Source: Flavobacteriia bacterium
GTDB lineage: Bacteria; Bacteroidota; Bacteroidia; Flavobacteriales_D; Crocinitomicaceae
Direction of reading: 5' to 3'
Length of the DNA: 49,656 nucleotides
NCBI GenBank assembly: GCA_016178305.1
Contig: JACOTM010000079.1
Span: 1 to 49,656, forward strand
Shown here: positions 18,590 through 27,193 of the stretch, in pieces
Position numbering within the stretch: position 1 is the first letter of the stretch
How the letters are laid out: each line of letters opens with the position of its first letter
Notes under the pieces: generated by a model
Databases searched by the model: none
Told to the model about the DNA's origin: nothing
The model's input: the letters and a program-made list of their open reading frames with translations, nothing else
Program-made: the position numbers and the translations under genes

Positions 18590-18597
18590 CAAATTTA
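18590..18597 (-). promoter_or_regulatory. -7 promoter box of purN, near-leaderless
   Basis: TAAATTTG on the minus strand (18597-18590) is an exact TAnnTTTG match. Its last base is 4 bp from the ATG at 18585, so transcription should start at or within a few bases of the start codon. No good -33 TTTG is seen. Confidence 0.45.
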
Positions 18598-18796
18598 GAA
18601 AGTATCATCGTTAAAACCTGAAAAGTTTTCGATGAATTACTTAAAAAAACATGAAAATAGACTCAAAATTGAAAAAGTATTAAAAATGTTTGAAAAAAAA
18701 ATAAATCTAAAAAAATCATTTAAACCCTTTAAACATATACTTTTCACCCTATATTTTAAGAAATGAATAGTGCATGACTAGAATAATATGAGTAAA

Positions 18797-18804
18797 TAAT
18801 TTTG
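18797..18804 (+). promoter_or_regulatory. -7 promoter box of acpP
   Basis: TAATTTTG matches TAnnTTTG and predicts a leader of about 50 nt before the ATG at 18860. The rest of the 274-bp region between purN and acpP is very AT-rich; I see no RNA gene or strong repeat in it. Confidence 0.45.
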
Positions 18805-18859
18805 TTTTTTGCCACAATGTTTTTTTCTTTGCAAACTGTAATTATTAAAAAAATTAGAA

Positions 18860-19096
18860 ATGTCTGAAATCAAAGCAAAAGTAATATCTATTATTGTAGA
18901 TAAATTAGGTGTTGAAGAAAGCGAAGTAAACAACGAAGCAAGCTTCACAAATGATCTAGGTGCTGATTCTCTTGATACAGTTGAATTGATTATGGAATTT
19001 GAAAAAGAATTCAATATTGCAATTCCTGATGATCAAGCTGAGAAAATCCAAACTGTTGGAGACGCTGTTTCTTACATTGAAGAGCACTCAAACTAA
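18860..19096 (+). CDS. acpP: Acyl carrier protein
   Basis: 78 residues, highly acidic. The phosphopantetheine attachment site is Ser37 in GADSLDTVE, followed by the acidic recognition helix [10 protein letters not shown]. Carries growing acyl chains in type II fatty acid synthesis. Standard length; fabF follows 39 bp downstream. Confidence 0.97.
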   Translation: MSEIKAKVISIIVDKLGVEESEVNNEASFTNDLGADSLDTVELIMEFEKEFNIAIPDDQAEKIQTVGDAVSYIEEHSN

Positions 19097-19135
19097 TAAA
19101 ATTTAGAATCTTATTGTTGAACAAAGTTATTCTGC

Positions 19136-20389
19136 ATGGAATTAAAAAGAGTTGTTGTAACGGGGTTAGGTGCGCTTACACCTATAGGTAATACACTTAC
19201 TGAATATTGGGAAGCGTTAATTCAAGGTAAAAGTGGTGCTGCTACGGTAAAACAATACGATGCATCTTTGTTCAAAACACATTTTGCTTGTGAAGTGAAA
19301 GACTTCAATGTTGAAGATTTCATCGATCGTAAAGAAGCAAGAAAATTAGACCAATTTTCACAGTACGCTATGGTTTCTGCTACAGAGGCCATGGCGGATT
19401 CTGGTTTAATGGATTCAAATCCAAATGTTGATCGCATAGGAGTAATTTGGGGTTCAGGAATTGGAGGTTTAAAAACATTCCAAGACGAAGCACAAAATTT
19501 CTTTGCAGGAGATGGAACACCACGTTTCAATCCATTTTTTATTCCTAAAATGATTGCTGACATTGCAGCAGGTCATATTTCTATCAAATACGGATTAAGA
19601 GGACCTAATTATGTTACTGTTTCCGCTTGTGCTTCTTCTACAAACGCAATTATTGATGCATTCAATACCATTCGTTTAGGAAAAGCAGACGCTATCGTTA
19701 CAGGAGGTTCAGAAGCTGCAGTTAATGAAATGGGAATGGGTGGTTTCAATGCTTTGAAAGCATTATCTACTCGAAATGATTCCCCAGAAACTGCTTCTCG
19801 TCCATTTGATTTAGACCGTGACGGTTTTGTTTTAGGGGAAGGTAGCGGTGCTTTAATTCTAGAAGAATATGAGCACGCCATCAAAAGAGGAGCTAAAATC
19901 TATGCAGAAGTTGTAGGTGGCGGTATGTCTGGAGATGCTTACCACATGACTGCGCCACATCCAGATGGAATCGGAGCACGAAACACTATGCTTGTTGCAT
20001 TAGAAGATGCAGAAATAGATCCAACAAAAATTGATTATATTAATGTTCATGGTACATCTACTCCACTTGGAGACATTGCTGAAGTTAAAGCAATTAAAGA
20101 TGTATTTGGTGAACATGCCTATAATTTGAACATAAGTTCAACCAAATCAATGACAGGTCACTTGTTAGGTGCTGCTGGAGCAATTGAGGCTATCGCTTGT
20201 ATTATGGCGGTTCAGCATGATATTATTCCTCCAACTATCAACCATTTTACAGATGATCCTGAAATTGATAATAAATTGAATTTTACTTTCAACAAAGCTC
20301 AAAAACGAGAAGTAAATTATGCTATTTCGAATACGTTTGGTTTTGGTGGACATAATACAAGTGTAATTGTTAAGAAATTTAAAAAATAA
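19136..20389 (+). CDS. fabF: 3-oxoacyl-[acyl-carrier-protein] synthase II
   Basis: 417 residues. Condenses malonyl-ACP with acyl-ACP in fatty acid elongation. The Cys-His-His triad is present: Cys165 in TVSACASS, His305 in VHGTSTPLGD and His342 in STKSMTGHLLGAAG. The C-terminal glycine-rich loop NTFGFGGHN is intact. Its stop codon is followed without a gap by the rnc start, in the same reading frame. Confidence 0.97.
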   Translation: MELKRVVVTGLGALTPIGNTLTEYWEALIQGKSGAATVKQYDASLFKTHFACEVKDFNVEDFIDRKEARKLDQFSQYAMVSATEAMADSGLMDSNPNVDRIGVIWGSGIGGLKTFQDEAQNFFAGDGTPRFNPFFIPKMIADIAAGHISIKYGLRGPNYVTVSACASSTNAIIDAFNTIRLGKADAIVTGGSEAAVNEMGMGGFNALKALSTRNDSPETASRPFDLDRDGFVLGEGSGALILEEYEHAIKRGAKIYAEVVGGGMSGDAYHMTAPHPDGIGARNTMLVALEDAEIDPTKIDYINVHGTSTPLGDIAEVKAIKDVFGEHAYNLNISSTKSMTGHLLGAAGAIEAIACIMAVQHDIIPPTINHFTDDPEIDNKLNFTFNKAQKREVNYAISNTFGFGGHNTSVIVKKFKK

Positions 20390-21109
20390 TTGCTATCCCG
20401 ATTCTACTTTTTAACGAGTAAAAAATCAAAGGAGGATCTGAATTTAATTCGATTCATTCTTAAACGGTTCGGATACCGTCCTAGAAAGGTACATTATTTT
20501 TTTGAAGCAGTTACACACAAATCATTAAGTAATAACAATGCTGAAACTTCGAATGAACGTTTAGAGTTTCTAGGTGATGCCATCTTAGATGCTGTCATTG
20601 CAGAGTTTTTATATGCCCGTTTTCCAAATGAAGATGAAGGTTATTTAACCAAAATAAAAGCCAAATTAGTCAGTCGAAAAACACTTTCTATTATTGCCGA
20701 AGAAATGGAATTACGCGAAGTAATCCGTTATCAAAAAGGAAGATCCATTAATTTAAACACCTTAGAAGGAAACGCTTTTGAAGCAATTATGGGTGCCATA
20801 TATTTGGATGGCGGATTTGAAGCAGTAAAATCATCTATCAATCACCATGTATTCCGAAAATATGTTGATTTAAATCGCCTTTTGGAAGAAGAAATTGATT
20901 TCAAATCCAAATTATTTATTTGGAGTCAAAAGAAACAATTGAAACTCGAATTTGAAGTTATTTCAGAAGAAAATCTAGGTGGAACTTGGGAATATCTGGT
21001 GCAAGCTAAGGTAAATGGCGCTAGCTATGGTCAAGGAAAAGGAACTTCGAAAAAAATGGCCGAACAAGCAGCTTCCAAAGAAACCTTAGAATTAATGGGG
21101 GAGATTTAA
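20390..21109 (+). CDS. rnc: Ribonuclease III
   Basis: 239 residues. Cuts double-stranded RNA in rRNA and mRNA processing. The endonuclease signature NERLEFLGDAILD contains the catalytic Glu/Asp residues, with a second acidic cluster in EGNAFEAIMGAIYLDGG. A C-terminal dsRNA-binding domain (about 165-236) ends with the usual KKMAEQAASKETLEL helix. The gene has no ATG in the N-terminal region: the frame is bounded by the fabF TAA and the first codon after it is TTG, so TTG at 20390 is the only reasonable start for a full-length enzyme. Translation probably depends on coupling to fabF. Confidence 0.92.
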   Translation: MLSRFYFLTSKKSKEDLNLIRFILKRFGYRPRKVHYFFEAVTHKSLSNNNAETSNERLEFLGDAILDAVIAEFLYARFPNEDEGYLTKIKAKLVSRKTLSIIAEEMELREVIRYQKGRSINLNTLEGNAFEAIMGAIYLDGGFEAVKSSINHHVFRKYVDLNRLLEEEIDFKSKLFIWSQKKQLKLEFEVISEENLGGTWEYLVQAKVNGASYGQGKGTSKKMAEQAASKETLELMGEI

Positions 21110-22078
21110 GAGAATTTAGACAGAATATTTAATATTTTGCTTAATGTTTCATCCCTAAGCTTTGATTTTGCTTCATTTGATGAATATTTATTATTAGGAC
21201 TTGGCGCTACATTAATCTCTGTTACAACAGATGATATCAAAGATTCAAATGTCTTAATAGAAAAAACTATTTCTGAGAAAGTAACTGTATGGATTTCAAC
21301 GCCAAGTTTAGTATATTTATACCTTACAGAACCACGTTTCAATTCAGAATATTTGCCCGACATTCATACATTTGTATTTGCAGGTGAGGCTTTACCTTTA
21401 AGAACCTTTCAACAACTTAGAGTCCGATTTCCTAAAGCCAAAATTTGGAATGCATTTGGCCCATCAGAGGCAACAAATTTAACTACATCTATTGAGCTCA
21501 CGGACGAAATAATTGAAAAATACAACGCAATTCCCATTGGTTTTCCGAAACCAAATTCGGAAGTTTTTATTCATGAACCTGATGAAGAAGGTCTGGGAGA
21601 AATATGTATTGTTGGAAATCACTTATCTCCAGGATATTTAAATAATGAAATTTTAAATAGAGAGAAATTTGCCCTATTAAATGGTAAACGAACCTATTTT
21701 AGTGGTGATCAAGGTTATTCTCAAAATAATCTCTTGTTTTATGCTGGTAGAAATGACGATATGGTAAAACTTCATGGATACCGAATAGAATTAGATGATA
21801 TTTCTTCGGTTTTACAAGATTTTACAGAAATAAACAATGCAACAACAATTGGGTTAAAGAACAAAGGGGAAACAAAAAAAATAATTTCATTTTATACTGC
21901 TGAAATCAATTTAGAAAAACAAATAATAATTAACTTTTTACGTGAGAAACTACCCGAATATATGATTCCATCTGATATTATTTTCTTGAAAGAAATACCT
22001 TTAAATACAAGTGGTAAGGTTGATAAAAAAAGATTGCAAGAAATTTATACCAAAAAAGAATATGAATTGAACCTCTAA
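21110..22078 (+). pseudogene. 5'-truncated DltA-like adenylation enzyme gene
   Basis: About 322 codons open in the same frame as rnc, beginning with the codon after the rnc stop. Adenylation-enzyme core motifs are present in order: LSFDFASFDEY (A4-like), VWISTPSLVYLYL, FGPSEATN (A5), YFSGDQGY (A7), YAGRNDDMVKLHGYRIELDD (A8) and NTSGKVDKKRL (A10). The wording matches D-alanine-[carrier protein] ligase (DltA) better than general NRPS domains. About the first 170 residues, including the phosphate-binding TSG-T-G loop, are missing. The match begins upstream of the first TTG (21137), and no in-frame ATG occurs until deep in the C-terminal part. No stop or frameshift interrupts the rest. I infer a recent truncation; production of a stable fragment by reinitiation after rnc cannot be ruled out. 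It ends 5 bp from the convergent DUF58 stop. Confidence 0.75.
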
Positions 22079-22083
22079 CATTC

Positions 22084-23412
22084 TCAAATTGCCCCCTTAG
22101 CTTTCAATTCCAAGTATTTGTTAATCGAATTAATCGAAAGTTCTTGTGGGCTTGTTAAAACCGTATAAATACCATTTTGACGCATTTCTTGAGCAATTCT
22201 TCCTTTAACTGAAATCATTTTTTCAGCAACTACTGTTTGGTATATTTCTCGAGTCGTGTTTGCTGATTCAAATGCCATTTCTTCCAATTCATTGTTCTTA
22301 AAGAAAACAACGACCAAAACGTGTTTTTGATTAATTTTCCTCAAAATTGGTAACGCTCTTCGCATTGCAAATTCTGTTTCAAAATTGGTATAAAGAACCA
22401 ATAATGAGCGCGTTTTGACTGTTTTCCGAATCGATTCAAAAAGAAGCTCAAAATTTGCTTCTAAAAAATGTGTCTTTTGATTATATAATATTTCATTAAT
22501 TCTTCGGAGTTGTCCATTTACTTTTTCAGCGGGTAATTGTGTTCCTATTTTATCTGAAAATGTAATTAAACCTGTCTTATCCCCTTTTTTTAATGTGATA
22601 TTCGAAAAAACCAATGTCGAATTGATGGCATAATCTAACATGGATAAACCATCAAATTCCATCTGCATTGTTCTACTTTTATCTATGATACAATAAATAT
22701 GTTGCGATTTTTCTTCTTGGTATTGATTAACCATCAACTCACGTCCTCTACTTGTTGCTTTCCAATTGACCGTTTTCAACTCATCGCCTTGAATGTAATT
22801 TCGAATTTGCTCAAATTCACTATTATTCCCTAAGCGACGTATTTTTTTAATCCCCGAGGCTGTTTTTTGTTGTTGAAATACCATTAATTCATATTTCTTC
22901 ATTTGTAAAACAGAAGGATAAACTTTCACTGTTTGCTTTGCTTCAATTTCAATTTTACGACTAACAAGCCTAAACACCGAAGAAATAAATACGATGCAAT
23001 TCTCAAAGAAAAACATTCCTCTTCGATTTGGCTTAAAATTATAATAAAAAGATTGCGACTCACCTGCATTTAACCCTGCAACATAAATACGGCTTCGCTC
23101 TTGTAAATCAATTGGAAAACCTTCTAATATTTTCATCGAAAGAGGTTGATTCACTAAATTGGTAACACGCAATTCAACCTCATTTGCATCACCTAAATTC
23201 AAACGATCTAAAACATGTCGCTCCAAATGAAGCGGTTTTTTATGCATGAAAATTAATAAAATATCTAAAATTGTAATCCCAAATAAACCCAACAAAACTA
23301 CTTTACTCCAAAAAAACAATATAGGAAGAACAAATGATATCGTAAACAATATCACAATTCCACCTAATAGAATAAAAAACACATTGGTAAGATATATAGA
23401 CTTCAATTTCAT
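22084..23412 (-). CDS. DUF58 domain protein
   Basis: 442 residues. Two N-terminal transmembrane helices (about 8-30 and 33-53), then a beta region and the DUF58 signature: NYIQGDELKTVNWKATSRGR, followed by a von Willebrand A-like core starting IIDKSRTM, a variant of the MIDAS DxSxS. It is the last gene of a conserved five-gene operon with a MoxR ATPase. MoxR proteins act as chaperones for vWA-type partners; the cellular process served in Bacteroidetes is not established. Confidence 0.88.
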   Translation of the reverse strand: MKLKSIYLTNVFFILLGGIVILFTISFVLPILFFWSKVVLLGLFGITILDILLIFMHKKPLHLERHVLDRLNLGDANEVELRVTNLVNQPLSMKILEGFPIDLQERSRIYVAGLNAGESQSFYYNFKPNRRGMFFFENCIVFISSVFRLVSRKIEIEAKQTVKVYPSVLQMKKYELMVFQQQKTASGIKKIRRLGNNSEFEQIRNYIQGDELKTVNWKATSRGRELMVNQYQEEKSQHIYCIIDKSRTMQMEFDGLSMLDYAINSTLVFSNITLKKGDKTGLITFSDKIGTQLPAEKVNGQLRRINEILYNQKTHFLEANFELLFESIRKTVKTRSLLVLYTNFETEFAMRRALPILRKINQKHVLVVVFFKNNELEEMAFESANTTREIYQTVVAEKMISVKGRIAQEMRQNGIYTVLTSPQELSINSINKYLELKAKGAI

Positions 23413-23522
23413 TTTCTAATTTATCATTTATTTCAAAATGCTGATTGCAGCTTTGCATAATCGTTAATACTGCCAAAGGACAATCGAAGGCAACATTAAT
23501 ATCGATTGAGTCAACCTGTCTT

Positions 23523-24608
23523 TTATCGGGGTACTTCTACCGTTTGAACGATTTCTAAAATCACATCTTCGGGTGTTAATCCTTCCATTTCTGCTTCAGG
23601 TGTTAATACTAAACGGTGATTCAAAACATGCGGTGCAACAAATTGTATATCTTCCGGTGTGACAAAATCACGCCCACGAATTCCAGCAATTGCCTTCGAA
23701 GCTTTTAATATCGATAAAGAGGCACGTGGCGATCCTCCTAAATGTATTTTTCCATGACTTCTGGTCTTATGCGTGATATTTGCGATGTAATTCACTAAAT
23801 TATCTTCTATTACAATTTGCTCAATAACATTCTGAATTTTATGTATTTCCGCAGCTGTAAACACGGGTTTAACAGCATCTAAATTAGCCGATTTGATATT
23901 ATTTTTATAGCGGTGTAATATTTCTATTTCTTGCTCCAATTCTGGATAATTCAATTTTACTTTAAATAAAAAGCGATCTAATTGTGCTTCAGGTAAATTA
24001 TAAGTTCCTTCTTGCTCAATCGGATTCATCGTTGCAATTACCAAAAACGGAAAATTCATTTCATAACGATTTCCATCATAAGTGATTTGACGTTCTTCCA
24101 TTACTTCAAACAAAGCTGCTTGTGTTTTTGCAGGCGCACGATTAATTTCATCAATCAAAACGATGTTAGAAAAAATAGGTCCTTTTTTAAACGAAAATGA
24201 TGAATCTTTCATACTAAAAATAGAAGTTCCAATTACATCCGAAGGCATTAAATCAGGCGTAAATTGAATTCTTGAAAATTCTATATGCAATGATTTTGCA
24301 AGAACTTTTGAAGATAATGTTTTAGCAACACCTGGCGCTCCTTCTAACAGAATATGTCCATTTGAAAAAATACCTGCCATCAACAATTCAACCATCTCAT
24401 GTTGACCAATAACATATTTTCCTAATTCTTGTCGAACGCTATCTACTTTTTCTGCCACCCACTTCAAATCTTCATTTTGTCTTTCAAATGCAAAATGATT
24501 TTCAGAAACTGTTTGTTCTTCCGTATTTTGAATGGCTTCTTTTTCCAAATTTACCAATTCATCGGTTGCCAAATTTTCTTTATTTTCGTTTAGATTTTCA
24601 TCACTCAT
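23523..24608 (-). CDS. MoxR family AAA+ ATPase
   Basis: 361 residues from the ATG at 24608 (MSDENLNEN), 7 bp after the upstream gene's stop; a longer start at 24662 would overlap that gene. An acidic, low-complexity N-terminal tail of about 55 residues precedes the ATPase. Walker A is GAPGVAKT, Walker B is VLIDEINRAP, and the sensor region includes VIATMNPIEQEGTYNLPEAQLDRF, as in all MoxR proteins. Partner of the DUF58 protein encoded 110 bp downstream, probably remodelling it at the membrane. Confidence 0.93.
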   Translation of the reverse strand: MSDENLNENKENLATDELVNLEKEAIQNTEEQTVSENHFAFERQNEDLKWVAEKVDSVRQELGKYVIGQHEMVELLMAGIFSNGHILLEGAPGVAKTLSSKVLAKSLHIEFSRIQFTPDLMPSDVIGTSIFSMKDSSFSFKKGPIFSNIVLIDEINRAPAKTQAALFEVMEERQITYDGNRYEMNFPFLVIATMNPIEQEGTYNLPEAQLDRFLFKVKLNYPELEQEIEILHRYKNNIKSANLDAVKPVFTAAEIHKIQNVIEQIVIEDNLVNYIANITHKTRSHGKIHLGGSPRASLSILKASKAIAGIRGRDFVTPEDIQFVAPHVLNHRLVLTPEAEMEGLTPEDVILEIVQTVEVPR

Positions 24609-24615
24609 ATTCTTC

Positions 24616-26316
24616 TTATTTATGAAAGTTTGACATTCTACTTGCGAAATGATACCTATCAAATCGACTCATTTCCCAGTAATTAATTTGTATCTTTTGT
24701 TGATTCACAAATTCAAAAGTAATTGACGAATTTGTTGAAATTATATTAATAATAGCATCTAAATTATAAACTTCTTTACGTTTAAAAATAGAGTAAAAAA
24801 TAAGCTGTTGATTTTTAATTGCTACGATTGGTTTTTTCAATTGTAAAATAGCTATTGTAATAAAAAAGATCCCTAAAGGCCAAAACAAGATGCCTAAACC
24901 ATTTGCTTGAACTAAGAAATAAAACCCAACTATAAAAATAAGAATACCCGTTAATAATAGAACGGAGGGCATCCATAAAATTCGTTTATATATTTGATCT
25001 TTTTGTTCAATTCTATTTAAAATGAAATTTGAAATAATACCTGTTTGCAGGTAAAAATCCCGCTGTATTTTTGAAACTTTTGCAATATATTGTTCATTTA
25101 CATCAAAAGAATCTTTCGTTTCGATTAATTGTAAGATTGCTTTTAATTCATCAATAGGAACATTGCTTTTTTCAGATAATAGGATAATTTCTTTATCTTC
25201 ATTTCGCTTTGTTAAATCAATGTAAAAATGTTTAAGGATTGCGTGATAGAAATTTTTTCGTTGTACTTTCAATAGCCCATAAGGACTGTGATTTTGAAAA
25301 TAAATAGATGTTATTGTTTCTGCATAAGCTGTCGTAACATTTCTATTTTTAGGTAGAATGGGGATAACTGGATTGTATCGTTTTGACCTGAAAACAAGGA
25401 AAAGTATAAAACCAAAAAGCGTCAATAATAATGCCCAACGTAAAGCTTGATTTTTAAATAATAATTGCAATAAGCTATCATCTCGTTTATTGTTTTTTCC
25501 ATTTCCATTGAGTGTACTGTCAGCAGAATTTGTATTGTTGGAATAAACAATTTCTTTTTTCCGTCCAATCTCTAGCCAATATACATTTTTTTGTACCGAA
25601 AACTCATTAATAGTGAAAGCTGCGTACTCGAATCCATCATTTCTTAACACTTGATAATTCATGTAAAATTGTGGGTTAGCATGTAAAAAAATATGGCCTT
25701 TACCTCGATTGATGCGAATAAAATTAGGCATTTCCATAAATGAAGAAAGTGTATCAAAAAGCGTATCCTTAATTGCTAATGGATCAAATCCTTCCCATTT
25801 CATCGCTAAAGTGTCTTTTTGATACACTTGAAACATTGTCATTTGATCCTTTTCTGTATAAACAATTACACTGTCAGCATAATCGTAATCAAAACCCACA
25901 TAATTAAATAAACGATTGTATATATTAGAAGTTAAATCATAAAAACTAAGCATTAAATCTGCTCCTTCATTCACTTCGCTTAAAAGTGTATCTATTTCAC
26001 TATCTAATAATTCAAGATTATTTCCAATGAAAATATAAGTTGCTTTTTCATTCTTTTTCAATAATGAATCATGGTCTTTCCACTTGTAAATTGAATGAAC
26101 CCGATGGTTGTCATCAACATGCGTTTTTAATAGCGAATTAAAAACATACAAACCGTAAGGGTCTTTATCTTGTGTCAGATATTTTCGATTCCAATTTTCA
26201 GAATGAAAAACAGTTTTATTTACTTCTGAATTATGACCTTCCAAAAACCACAATAGCAGAAAAATAAGCCCAATGAACCCTATAACCAATATTATTTTAT
26301 TTTTACTACTCAGCAT
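24616..26316 (-). CDS. DUF4350 domain membrane protein
   Basis: 566 residues. A transmembrane helix at about 9-24 is followed by a DUF4350-type extracytoplasmic domain (about 35-270; YIFIGNNLELLDSEID and the HIFLHANPQFYMNYQVL strand). A second helix lies at about 288-305. A cytoplasmic region (ITSIYFQNHSPYGLLKVQR) follows, then two more helices near 445-495 and a short C-terminal PH-like tail. Function unknown. Its end is 7 bp from the MoxR start, and it overlaps the DUF4129 gene by 11 bp, so the operon is tightly coupled. Confidence 0.8.
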   Translation of the reverse strand: MLSSKNKIILVIGFIGLIFLLLWFLEGHNSEVNKTVFHSENWNRKYLTQDKDPYGLYVFNSLLKTHVDDNHRVHSIYKWKDHDSLLKKNEKATYIFIGNNLELLDSEIDTLLSEVNEGADLMLSFYDLTSNIYNRLFNYVGFDYDYADSVIVYTEKDQMTMFQVYQKDTLAMKWEGFDPLAIKDTLFDTLSSFMEMPNFIRINRGKGHIFLHANPQFYMNYQVLRNDGFEYAAFTINEFSVQKNVYWLEIGRKKEIVYSNNTNSADSTLNGNGKNNKRDDSLLQLLFKNQALRWALLLTLFGFILFLVFRSKRYNPVIPILPKNRNVTTAYAETITSIYFQNHSPYGLLKVQRKNFYHAILKHFYIDLTKRNEDKEIILLSEKSNVPIDELKAILQLIETKDSFDVNEQYIAKVSKIQRDFYLQTGIISNFILNRIEQKDQIYKRILWMPSVLLLTGILIFIVGFYFLVQANGLGILFWPLGIFFITIAILQLKKPIVAIKNQQLIFYSIFKRKEVYNLDAIINIISTNSSITFEFVNQQKIQINYWEMSRFDRYHFASRMSNFHK

Positions 26317-27193
26317 TTTCGGAAGTTAATTGGCAATAATGAATCAAAACAGGTTGAATCGTTTCAAATTCATTTTTATTTATTTCATAATCTCCATACC
26401 AAACTAAATCATAAATCCGAACACATTCTTCGAAGAACACGTGGTTTGGTCTGCATTTCATTTCTAAAATATAGTGGTAATTCGTTTTTTCTTTTTTCCA
26501 TTTTATCCATCCTTTTTTGATTAAATCTTTCAGTATAAAATTGAAATAAATCCGAACACATTCTCTATAATTTTCTGATTCTAAGGAATTTTCTAATAAT
26601 ATTTCTAATTCTGTTTTTGTTTTTTGTTGTAACTCCCAATTTGACTCAAATACAGGGGCTTTTACTTCTTTGATCGCTGTTTTTTTATTTTTTATAATTT
26701 GATAAATTAAAAAAATAAGTAAACTAATTACGATTAAAATTCCTAATACCTGCCAAAACGAGCCTGAAAATGTAGCATTATTATCATTTCGGTCATAAGA
26801 ATCCTCTGTTTCAGTTTCATCGATTTCTGAAGCTTTAACTTCAGGATCATACGATTCGGAACCATCTTCTGAATTGTAATCTCCTCCTTGTAAACGCCTA
26901 TTTTTTTTAATCTCTTCAGGCTGATAATCTAATCCTTGGTAATCCGAATTTTCTTGACATTCTCTATGTATAGATGCAGGTTCATCGGTGTACCAATCAC
27001 TAGGTTCATTGAATTTTGGATCTCTATCATAATGAATTTCTTTCTTTTCCTGTTGCCATATCTGCTCCATATTCTTTTCTTTCTCTTTCGAAAAAGAAAT
27101 AAATGAGTGAATCAATAAATAGATATATACAATACTTTTACTCAAAATCTTCTTCCGTTTCAATAAATCGATTGCGTTTTCCAAATTTTTCAA
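26306..27193 (-). CDS. DUF4129 domain protein
   Basis: 295 residues from the ATG at 27193, which overlaps the upstream gene by 56 bp. A TTG near 27146 is an alternative start. An N-terminal hydrophobic segment (about 20-36) may be a signal anchor. A charged, disordered stretch rich in Asp/Glu/Asn follows (about 45-145), then a clear transmembrane helix (about 149-167). The C-terminal DUF4129 domain (about 205-290) has the conserved ECVRIYFNFILKDLIKKG and YDLVWYGDYEI. Function unknown; always found with the MoxR/DUF58 group. Confidence 0.8.
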   Translation of the reverse strand: MKNLENAIDLLKRKKILSKSIVYIYLLIHSFISFSKEKEKNMEQIWQQEKKEIHYDRDPKFNEPSDWYTDEPASIHRECQENSDYQGLDYQPEEIKKNRRLQGGDYNSEDGSESYDPEVKASEIDETETEDSYDRNDNNATFSGSFWQVLGILIVISLLIFLIYQIIKNKKTAIKEVKAPVFESNWELQQKTKTELEILLENSLESENYRECVRIYFNFILKDLIKKGWIKWKKEKTNYHYILEMKCRPNHVFFEECVRIYDLVWYGDYEINKNEFETIQPVLIHYCQLTSENAE

